Source of the DNA: Leucogyrophana mollusca
Taxonomy: Eukaryota; Basidiomycota; Agaricomycetes; Boletales
Reading direction: 5' to 3'
DNA: 15,865 bases
Assembly: GCA_021014945.1 (NCBI GenBank)
Contig: MU266766.1
Coordinates: forward strand, 1-15,865
Made by a program: the position numbers and the translations under genes. This document shows positions 8,990 to 15,865 of the stretch, piece by piece. Positions within the stretch are counted from its first letter, which is position 1; every line of letters starts with the position of its first letter. The notes beneath the pieces were generated by a model. It saw only the letters and a program-made list of their open reading frames with translations, did no database searches and was not told where the DNA came from.

Positions 8990-9540
8990 TGAATTCAATC
9001 TGGGTCGCTTAGGCGAATATAAGGGTGCCGGGGGTGCGTGGTGGCGATGGGTAGTGTGCGTGGTGGGAGTCTCGGGGAGTGTGCGTCGACACTGGTGTAG
9101 TTGGGCGCGGGGTTGGGGACTCAGGCGCATGTGGCTGGACTTTGGGAGTAGCTGGGCTGGGACTTAGGCGCAAGGTGGGAACTGGAGGCTAAAACCCAGG
9201 CGCGGGAGGCCTGGGGCGGGTGCACAGACGCCGCCCGACACCGACACTGATACTGCCCTCTTTTGATACCGATGTTGATACGCCCCGTTTTGTTTAGTGC
9301 GCGCAGTCAAGGGGATATACGTCTCCTGGACGGACGACCCCCCGAACATGAAGATCAGGGACTAGAATGTGACAGAGCTGAAGGTGTGTTTTTGTGCCCG
9401 TTTTAGCTCGCGCGTGTACATCGAGTTGACTCGCGATTGTACCTCGAATTAACTCGCTCCACTCCACTCCGGATTAACCCGCTCTGGCTTATCTCGTATC
9501 GCATTAATCCGACTCGAATTAACCCCCGTTATGAATGATG
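8990..9540. other. G-rich tract and motif-rich spacer, possible insertion
   Basis: No coding sequence is recognised. From about 9027 to 9240 the plus strand is strongly G-rich, with many runs of three or more G. The word C(T/C)(T/C)AGGCG recurs at 9008, 9120, 9163 and 9195. A cluster of near-palindromic 14-mers follows at 9421-9527. Compared with the intact gene pair at 11000-11210, this segment adds about 450 bp between the matching landmarks. It may therefore be an insertion; I could not find clear terminal repeats or a target-site duplication. Confidence 0.45.
9421..9527. repeat. Five degenerate near-palindromic 14-mers (TCGAATTAACTCGC type)
   Basis: Copies start at 9421 (TCGAGTTGACTCGC), 9444 (TCGAATTAACTCGC), 9469 (CCGGATTAACCCGC), 9499 (TCGCATTAATCCGA) and 9514 (TCGAATTAACCCCC). 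The core RNTTRAY is close to a reverse-complement palindrome. Spacing is irregular (23, 25, 30 and 15 bp), so this is a cluster of sites and not a simple tandem repeat. Confidence 0.6.
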
Positions 9541-9551
9541 GCCTACACAGG

Positions 9552-9690
9552 CAGTTGATTGCTCGGGGAGTACCATTGGCAGCATATTAACTCTCTTGAC
9601 CACGTCCACCCCTCCAAAGGATCCTCAGCCCTGCACCAAAACGTTGTCCCTCTGGCGCCCGATCGGTTGATTTTCAACTATGTTCATCAG
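9552..9690 (-). pseudogene. Orphan last exon of a lost WD40 gene copy
   Basis: The minus strand encodes EDPLEGWTWSREL, then ICCQWYSPSNQLPV and a TAG. It aligns with the end of the full WD40 gene, EDPLKGWSWSREL...ICCYWCFPRNTRPV and TAG, with a clean three-codon deletion. Upstream of EDPL the match decays. No WD40 blades precede it in 9700-10400, so it is a remnant of a copy otherwise deleted. The acceptor-like CTACACAG of the opposing plus-strand family is also preserved at 9543-9550. Confidence 0.7.
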
Positions 9691-9867
9691 AGACCCCTAT
9701 GTCCGATCTGTGTTTTCCCGAGCGCTTTGACCAGGCGGTCCCTCTCATGTCCGACTGGTTGTTGGGAAAGCAAGTTGATCAGGCGGTCCATCTGGTGTGC
9801 CTGTGTTCGATAACTGATAACTGATAACTGAATTTGAACGCTCCACACTACACGGTAACCCAGGTGC

Positions 9868-10373
9868 TTAACAAAGTAAGTACCTCGTTAGCGCAAGAAA
9901 AAGCACGAAAAGAGTCATGAGACCAAGGAAAAGACAGAAATAACAGACAATACAAAAAACAAGGGGCACATTGACTAGGCTGAGCATATCTATTCGCGGA
10001 ACCCGATCTTCCTCCCGTGGGATAAGGCTTTCTTTCTGCTTGCCGCGGTTCTCGAGGGGTGCAGTTGTCTGTCCAGCTTGATATGCGTCGAGCTGTATGT
10101 ATGAACTGTAAGCGCGTGGCCATGATGAATGAGACAATGCGGGCTTACATGGCGAATAAGGTCCTCACACTCGTCCCAGGCAGCCATAAACGCGGGTCCA
10201 AACACATCCATCTGTACTTTCCCCCTACACTGACTGCAGCCTCCGGCCACCCTCGACCTCTTTCCCGACCGATGGTAATGGCTCAGTGAATTGATGGTGG
10301 AGGTGGAGGAGAATAAGGTCGAGTCAGAATGAAAGGCATTCTTCATGTTGTGAATGAGACTGGACATGGTCAT
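9868..10373 (-). CDS. Small hypothetical protein with hydrophobic C-terminus (2 exons seen)
   Basis: Two exons, 10373-10149 and 10092-9868, are joined over a 56-bp intron (GTAAGC...TACAG). They give 149 aa reading PAFMAAWDECEDLIRH across the splice into LDAYQAGQTTAPLENRGKQ, which looks like real coding sequence. The C-terminus (from NVPLVFCIVCYF to RYLLC) is strongly hydrophobic and could be a tail anchor. However, it is encoded by pyrimidine-rich DNA ending in a CTAAC and AG signal, so part may instead be an unspliced intron. The 5' end is uncertain: the first about 50 codons are low in recognisable content, and a TGTAG acceptor at about 10225 could mark the true start of the exon. I do not recognise the family. 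Confidence 0.45.
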
Positions 10374-10643
10374 GATTCGAATAGGGGCACGCCAGTGACG
10401 AGCCCGTCTTTTGCGATCGGGCCGCCAATGTGGTTTCGAATTACCTAAGCAGATCAAAGCCTCACCAACTGATGGGATGCAGCCAAAGTGTCACATCACC
10501 CTGCTGGGAGTCGGCCTTTAAGCTTTAAGCCCAGTTGGCGCTCTGGGGCCATGCCTCAGCCTCTCTTGTTTAATGATACTCGTCAAATGAGTAACCTTCT
10601 CAATGCCTCGACCAACCAAACGTCATCCGGAACCTGACCACAG

Positions 10644-11210
10644 TCCGGAACGCAGCAACGGTCAGAAATCAACGGAAGGTTCCCCAGAACACACGACCGA
10701 GATGGTGACGGTCCAACACCAGATCCAGCTGACTCGGACGCTCAGTACGAGATCAAATATTGCCTCGCCTCTGTCATCCCATCGTTGCTCACGGGTTGCA
10801 GTTGCCCCGCGGATAAGGCTTTCAAGACTTCCGTCGTGATGGCACCCATGACAGCCTCGGAAACATGTAGCCTCACAGCTCTGAACTCAGTAATGGTCAG
10901 CAGGATGATGTCGGCTTGGATACTCAGTACGAGAAGCGACATCTTCTGTACGCTCATCCACAGAATGCTGCTTGCGCGGCTCCCCCGCGACGCCCGAGAC
11001 GCAGAGTATGTCAAGCAGGCTAGGGAGCTCAGCCTGGTGGGCGGGTTCGTGAACGTCACGGACCGCAAGACGTTCGACGAGCTCGAGGGGCGCTGGACCA
11101 GACTCAGGACGGATCCTGCCATGGCGGGTGAGTCTGGGCTGTGCTTCGCCCCCAAGGGAAAATGAACGGTAGTCTACACAGGCCGTGTGTTGCGCGGGAA
11201 GCACCAATAG
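10644..11210 (+). CDS. Small hypothetical gene, 5' end unresolved, overlapping the WD40 gene tail-to-tail
   Basis: A frame open from 10644 (after a CTGACCACAG acceptor-like site) runs to 11127. It ends at a GTGAGT donor, and a 54-bp intron (11128-11181, ending TACACAG) leads to a 29-bp last exon that reads RVLRGKHQ and a TAG at 11208-11210. The most protein-like part is DAEYVKQARELSLVGGF followed by DRKTFDELEGRWTRLRTDP (about 10995-11115), rich in amphipathic helix. The first in-frame ATG is 10839; no convincing first exon was found upstream. Without the intron the frame would stop at 11165. I do not know the family. A fragment of a paralogue lies at 8873-8976. The last exon overlaps 37 bp of WD40 coding sequence on the other strand. 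Confidence 0.5.
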
Positions 11211-13360
11211 CAGCATATAAGCTCGCGTAACTCTCTTGACCACGACCACCCCTTCAAGGGATCTTCCTCTATCTCAAAGAATGAAGGCGGCCGATTTGCG
11301 ATTGGCGGCAGTTCTACAGGCTCCTCCAGAGGTACCCCGTACACCTCCGTGTCCGGTGACATTATCAATCGCTATCAGAAGGAGGTTTAGGTTAATGAGT
11401 TACGAGGGGGACAGAATGGACTTGCCACTTTGTCACGTCCACCGGCAACGTCGACAACTCCAGGTGTTGGTTTCTTCTGGCTACGAGGTACTGATTCGTC
11501 GCGGGGGGCACTCTTGTTGCCTAGACGGTTCCAGAAGGACATCGAGCGCTGTTTTTGCGCGTCTGGATTTCCCATGCGGGCTTCGTCTCCAGTGTGATCG
11601 CCCTGCGTCAGTATGGCTGAGGGATCGGTAACTGGTCCAGGCTGGGGACAAATGGATACAGGTCAATATTCATAGTAAGGATGTGTGCATGAATAATTCA
11701 CATCAGGATGTTCGCGGGGCGTCGGATGTTCCCCGGGAGGCGAGTGCACCGTTTGTACTTGGACACGAGGTTTGCGCGACCGCAAATGTCGCCAGGGCCG
11801 ACGTATCATACGAGTCCATTGGTTCGCGGAAGGCGGAGTGTTCAGGTCTATGGGTTCGACCCGGGGTTCTTGCTGAGTCTCGGTAGGTTCTGTATTAGGT
11901 CCCCAAAGAGTACCCAGTGTGATTAAGATGTATACAAAATGTCGATCTGAACATACCTTGTGTGATTGGAACGAATCCCAGTCGTGCAGACTCGGTGCTC
12001 GCTCACCTTTACGCGCTCAGGTATCGGCTGCAATACTGCAGGAAGCTACGTTGCGCAACATTAGCATCCGAGGCACCCATCCCGGTCATGACAAGCAAGC
12101 AAGCTTACATCGAGTATAGACGAACTTAGTGACGAAGTATCTCTGTGGGCCATGAGTGGGGTCTGCGTCTCATGGAGAACGGGAGGGCTTGGGTCCGTCG
12201 TGAGGTGTGCCGAAGGAACATCGGAGCGCTACAACACGAAAGACGCACGTTAGTAGAAAGGTGCATGTACACAAGTTGAAGCCTACGGATGATTCCCGGT
12301 TGCTAGTGGTCGGTGGAGACGGCTAAGGAACGAGGTTACTCGGAGGTTAGCGCGGGTGTTATACGGAGTTGGGAGCAACACTTACGGCACTGTCCAGGAC
12401 TGTGACTGTGTCCCACAAATAGACATCTTGAGTCCCCCCACTGATCACGAAGCGTCCATTTGGTGAGAATGCTACAGAGTGTTTCCAGTCCGAGGGTCGA
12501 CCAGCAAATGAATCTCCGACTTGTAGTCGCGTCTCCAGGTTCCACAATCGCACTCTCGGGTCAGACGAGGCACTCGCAATCCTCTTTCCATCCGCGCTGA
12601 TTGCAATACACTGGATTAGGCTCCTAGGAACCAACATCGGTCTTCCCACCTCCCGTCCCGTTGCAGTGTTCCATGCTCGAATGGTACTATCGTCTGACGC
12701 AGTGATCAGGAGACGACCGTTCGGCGAATACACCAGCGAGTTCACTACGCCGTTGTGGCTGTATGCGGGACCGACGACAGTCTTGCCAGTCGAGATATCC
12801 AACACTTGGAAAGACCCTTCGGCTGACCTAGTGGCGATGCGTGCACCGTCTGGTGAGAACGACAAGCACCATACCCTATCGACATGTTGCTCTATTTCTC
12901 TGACTGGGCTGCCTGTGTCCACATCCCACAGCTGTATCGAGTTGCTCGCAGACGATGCAGTAGCAATGCAACGACCATCTGGGGAAAAGGCTACCATCAA
13001 CGCATATGCACTCTGTTCCGAGTTACTGTCTGTTTCGACTTCCCGTAACCTCTTCTGTCTTACCACATCCCACACGATCAGCCCACCCACTACTCTACCT
13101 GCGATTTTCCCGCCGTCCGGAGCCATTGCTATAGCTTTGACGGCGGAATGGTGCTGCGAAGCTTCTCCTTGCTGTTTTCCGCTCTCGATGTTCCAGATAC
13201 GAATGGTCTTGTCCGAGGACCCACTCGCTATGTGCCGTCCGTCGGGAAAATGAGCGACAGACATGACGGAGTCTGTGTGCCCTTTGAAAACTGTTGTGAC
13301 CTTTGTCAGAGCGTGCGATGTACGCTCAACCAAAGAGCTCGACTCATCCGGGCTCGACAT
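11174..13360 (-). CDS. WD40 repeat protein with multi-exon C-terminal tail (7 exons, 612 aa)
   Basis: Exons by eye are 13360-12386, 12322-12287, 12228-12109, 12045-12007, 11956-11702, 11641-11426 and 11371-11174, all joining in phase 0. Exon 1 carries seven WD40 blades (starting at about residues 23, 66, 109, 158, 200, 243 and 286), enough for a closed propeller; good examples are [14 protein letters not shown] and ITASDDSTIRAWN. Without splicing, the frame would stop 12 codons after exon 1, but a consensus GTAAGT sits exactly there. The tail includes SSILD/LPAVLQPIPERVK, a basic RRPWRHLRSRKPR patch, SMSFWNRLGNKSAPRDE, VVDVAGGRDK and a Cys/Trp-rich end. Intron 2 has a CTACTAAC branch site. 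Less sure are the exon 4/5 acceptor (AAG at 11957) and intron 6, which seems to begin GC (GTG|GCAAGT). WD40 propellers are binding scaffolds; no NACHT or other effector domain is present. The partner is unknown. Confidence 0.75.
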
Positions 13361-14165
13361 CTTGTGGAGATGGGAGAGCTGGGCCAGTTAGTGACGATTT
13401 TGGAGCGATATTTGGGGAGGAGTATGGGCTATGAGGCGCAGAGACTCGAGGTAGGCACGTTGTCTATCTGTGCGCTTGCTGGGTGCGGCAACTGCCAATA
13501 TATTCTCGGCCAACAGATAAGCGCCTTTGATATTACAGCTCTTCAGCACTCGACCTAACAATACATCTTCTCGACATACATAATTGCAGAATTTCTGCTC
13601 TGCCAAACCCACAATGCCTCACGCGCCCAACTTCGCTAGCGCGGGGGATTTATCGATAGGCGTTGAAGTGGAGCAGGCAGGATCGAGATCAATTCCGAGA
13701 ACGAGAATGCGACAAGCAACCCCATCAGTGAGCCGTTCCTTCTTGTCGTCGGTTCCTCCTGCGAAGTCATTTTTCGCTGGGCACTTACCGAACTTGTTCC
13801 ATGCTGGAACATTCACTTGTCCAGTCCAGCGCCCAGGGGACGTCACAACACGGAGCATTATCCGACCTGCTCACCTTCCCACATCTACGCTCACATGGTT
13901 GGAATCTTCGCATACCACCGCATCGCTGTACAATCAATATTTCTCGGGTGATCCGAGCAACTAGTTTGCGTCCTGACTGCGGGCGGCCGATTTGGTGAAT
14001 CCCAAGACTGTTGTCGGGTGGGACAGATGCGCTCGCACGCCCCTTGCACGACTCTTTTCGACCTACAAGAGCAAATGTCCCTGTCTCTGCCTTCCTTGTG
14101 GTATATTTCGTCCCGTCCACTGCGCCTGCCGCTCATCTCCGACATAACCCTCCGCCAGACGATGG
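12887..14165. repeat. Segmental duplication, copy B (partner 7307-8848)
   Basis: This is the counterpart of 7307-8848, covering blades 1-3 of the WD40 gene and about 800 bp upstream of its start. Landmarks at 13588, 13696, 13778 and 14046 correspond in order and orientation to copy A. Past about 14165 the two diverge completely: copy A continues toward the small plus-strand gene fragment, whereas copy B abuts a broken GTPase gene. Confidence 0.8.
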
Positions 14166-14213
14166 CTCGCAATCACCATTTACTCGTCCACTCTTCACAC
14201 TCTCCCGCTGCAG
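13361..14213. promoter_or_regulatory. Upstream region of the full WD40 gene (no gene supported)
   Basis: The 5' flank of the WD40 gene is conserved in the duplicate at 7786-8848 despite indels. A plus-strand frame of 126 codons is open at 13584-13964, but the matching frame in the other copy carries several stops, so I do not call it a gene. Conservation of non-coding sequence here probably reflects common duplication; some promoter elements may be included. Confidence 0.4.
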
Positions 14214-14790
14214 CGTAATATCGTATTTGTCGATATGACGATATCCATAGGACAGGCTATGATATCCTCAAGGAGATTGCAAAATGGCTAGAAATGACGT
14301 GAGTTCCACCCCAAGAAAGTGTTTGCATATATATTACACAAATTTTTAGGTACAGACAACGTATCACCTTCTCCAGTATTCTATTCTTCCATTCCATCTC
14401 GGAAAACAGAATGCGTGGAGCACCCCTAAGGAACCCGGACATGTTTGAAGAGTTGTGTGGTATGAATGCGCTTCAAAATGTCGTTTTGACTACGACGATG
14501 GCTCCGGGACGAGGTCTGGGGACCAATGCTATTGCATGGGTGCCGTATAGATCGTTTCGAATCCACTTGGTCGGCTTGGGACATCATCAGCAAGTTCGAC
14601 ACCGCGACTCGAAAGCACGTCCAGCTGCAGGTCCAGTTGGTCGATAAGGGATTAAAGCTCCCAAAAACGTTGGCATATGGTATCCTGACGCGCTGGTGGG
14701 GGGTTTCCATCGTCAAGGTCAAGGAACTTCAACAGAAACGCAGAGGGTCCGCGAAAAGTCGCGCAGCCCTTAAGCGGCGACTCATATCAC
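14214..14790 (+). pseudogene. Broken P-loop GTPase (AIG1-like G-domain) gene, 5' truncated
   Basis: After a CTGCAG acceptor at 14213 the plus strand reads RNIVFVD, the beta-strand leading into G3. Only two bases (14235-14236) then separate this from DDIHRTGYDILKEIAKWLEM in another frame, so about 10 bp covering the DTPGF motif is gone. A 51-bp intron (14299-14349, GTGAGT...TTTTTAG) leads to FSSILFFHSISENRMRGAPL, then MFEELCG and LQNVVLTTTM, the G4 region of fungal G-domain proteins. A second lesion near 14495-14515 deletes the stretch after TTTM and shifts frame into WGPMLLHGCR, RFEST, WDIISKFDTAT and a basic helical tail to about 14790. The G1 P-loop and G2 exons are absent; the duplicated WD40 upstream block ends about 50 bp to the left. 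It cannot encode a working GTPase. Family assignment rests on remembered motif order. Confidence 0.65.
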
Positions 14791-15347
14791 AGAACAGGCG
14801 CTTGACTACCGCCACTCGGTATCCAATCACTCCCTCGCGAGCGCTATCACCACAGTGTCGTCTAGGAAGTCTCGGCCCTGGTTTGGCCAGACGTTTCAAA
14901 GCCCTCTCAATAATCCATCGTCATCTTCAAGTTCATACCTGTTGCGCTGTAAATCTCTCACCAACCCATCGTCTTGATTTGCTCATGTGTCACCCTTCGT
15001 TAACGTATTCAGCTTTCATCCCCTTGTGCGTGAGCTATCGCACGCTGTTCCGTCGTCGTCGTCCACCTTCAAATATACTATGGCGATCGTAATCTTCGTA
15101 GCTACTATCCGTTCACCACCACGCCACTAGCTTATGTCTAAAGTCTTGCACGAGTTAAGTATGTACACGAGGGGGGTTGTCTGCACCCGGCTCCCGAGAG
15201 TGAGAAACCTAAGGAGGTGCAACCCTCAAACCAGAGTGCTGTCCTATCGGATGTAAATTATAATTGGTTCTATGACCTCGGGCACCGTTCTACATAATTT
15301 GGGACATATGGCTACAACCGAGCAGGCACGCAAGCACACCGGAATCT
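14791..15347. other. No gene supported; possible decayed 3' part of the GTPase gene
   Basis: A plus-strand frame stays open to 15092 but becomes Ser/Arg/Pro-rich with no recognisable motif. Another frame reads ITTVSSRKSRPWFGQTFQS, which may be the shifted continuation of the G-domain protein. From about 15100 to 15347 I see nothing coding. Confidence 0.35.
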
Positions 15348-15823
15348 CTATCCCAGAAGCTCGTTGTGAGCCAGGGGAGCCACCTAAAAGCAACGTGAGC
15401 GACTTGAACATATATTGAGCGGAAGGACTCACTGTGTCACCCCCCGATTCAACGGGAACCAAAATAGGCCAAGATCCGTTTGTCAATAGGTATATCAAGC
15501 GCTGGGATCTGACCAAGAAGTGCGCAAATCTGATTCTCGGTGTCCTTCAACCTCTTCTGCACATCATCATCGCCCCCGTTGTCGCCCCGCAGCTCCATGA
15601 CTGTTTTCTTGTGCGTCGCTGCCAAGTCTTTCAACGAGCTGCGTAGAGCGTTACCCGCTGCTGTCCACCTCAGGCAGGGCATCTCGGAGGCAATATAGGG
15701 TCTAAGAGACGGGGTTTCTTTGTTATGGGAAATTGGTCTGTGAGACCACCTCCTTGCGATCCCTCGGTGCCTGATGCTAAAAATAGATTGATACCGAACT
15801 CTGTACCTCCCGGACCGGTCCAC
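15348..15823 (-). pseudogene. Coiled-coil protein gene segment with probable one-base frameshift, running toward the window edge
   Basis: The minus strand encodes ALRSSLKDLAATHKKTV and then DDVQKRLKDTENQICALLGQ, a charged heptad-like helix typical of coiled-coil tails. The frame stops at 15449-15451 (FGSR then TGA). A one-base shift at about 15460 would instead continue as VPVESGGDT. A 49-bp intron (15384-15432, GTGAGT...CTTTTAG) then joins to VAPLAHNELLG and a TAG at 15348-15350. No splice inside the shift region can repair the frame, because suitable AG acceptors are lacking. It is therefore a frameshifted pseudogene, a sequence error, or a mis-joined model. The 5' end is not resolved; the frame is open to at least 15823. 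The family is not recognised with certainty; similar helices occur in the tails of agaric G-domain proteins. Confidence 0.4.
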
Positions 15824-15865
15824 CGATCCTCCTCGGCTGCTCTGCAGCGCTCGTCGACCCTCCCC

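Noticed and set aside
9421..9527. CRISPR-like array
   Set aside because: The repeated word is short, degenerate and irregularly spaced, and the setting is clearly eukaryotic.
10742..11155. 137-codon minus-strand frame opposite the small plus-strand gene
   Set aside because: The plus strand has paralogue support (AEYVKQ), helical composition and a consensus intron; the minus-strand counterpart in the paralogous fragment contains stops.
12666..13558. Plus-strand frames across the WD40 gene (12666-13253, 13148-13558)
   Set aside because: They are antisense to clear WD40 blades and contain repeated reverse-translated blade patterns, not independent coding.
13584..13964. 126-codon plus-strand frame in the duplicated upstream block
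   Set aside because: The matching region of copy A (8020-8690) has several stops and out-of-frame indels, so the frame is not conserved.
14526..15092. 188-codon plus-strand frame as an independent gene
   Set aside because: Only its first third is protein-like, and that part is the shifted continuation of the GTPase relic; the remainder is low-complexity and motif-free.

Overview
The window looks like nuclear DNA of a filamentous basidiomycete. Genes are split by very short introns (about 50-66 bp, GTRNGY...YAG with CTAAC/CTNAY-like branch sites), protein families are typical of Agaricomycetes, and there is a decaying cluster of WD40 genes. The flavour of the WD40, small hypothetical and G-domain families reminds me of Ceratobasidiaceae (Rhizoctonia-like), but that is a recollection of family style and was not tested here.

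Left part (1-5186), conserved housekeeping genes. A four-exon OPA3-family mitochondrial membrane protein (+, 594-1364) converges on a three-exon GH5 glucosidase of the steryl-glucosidase/glucosylceramidase type (-, 1910-4692). The enzyme is intact (887 aa) with both catalytic glutamates, a short GTITP-type peptide repeat, and an unexpected C-terminal CaaX box.

Middle part (5188-9700), small hypothetical gene plus gene debris. A three-exon DUF6699-like gene (-, 5188-5886) uses a GC-AG intron and has a single in-frame TAG upstream of its present start. Further right lie a frameshifted WD40 relic (6732-6921), a WD40 gene cut after about three blades (7285-7785), a fragment of a small plus-strand gene (8873-8976), a G-rich tract, five copies of a near-palindromic 14-mer (9421-9527), and an orphan last exon of a lost WD40 gene (9552-9690).

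Right part (9868-15865). A small two-exon gene (-, 9868-10373) and a small plus-strand gene (10644-11210) are followed by the only complete WD40 gene (-, 11174-13360). I reconstruct it as seven exons and 612 aa: one exon encodes a seven-blade propeller, followed by a multi-exon basic/Pro-rich tail. The plus-strand gene and the WD40 gene overlap tail-to-tail in coding sequence. The 5' half and upstream region of the WD40 gene (12887-14165) are a diverged duplicate of 7307-8848. The duplication ends against a broken P-loop GTPase gene (+, from 14214) that has lost its 5' part and its G3 DTPG motif. At the right edge is a coiled-coil-type coding segment (-) with a probable one-base frameshift.

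Overall the window runs from a conserved block into a birth-and-death region where WD40, G-domain and small hypothetical genes were duplicated, truncated and partly lost. WD40 and G-domain proteins are common in fungal NLR-like and allorecognition repertoires, so this could be the edge of such an accessory cluster; that is inference. All splice sites are by eye, chosen for frame continuity, intron length and consensus.
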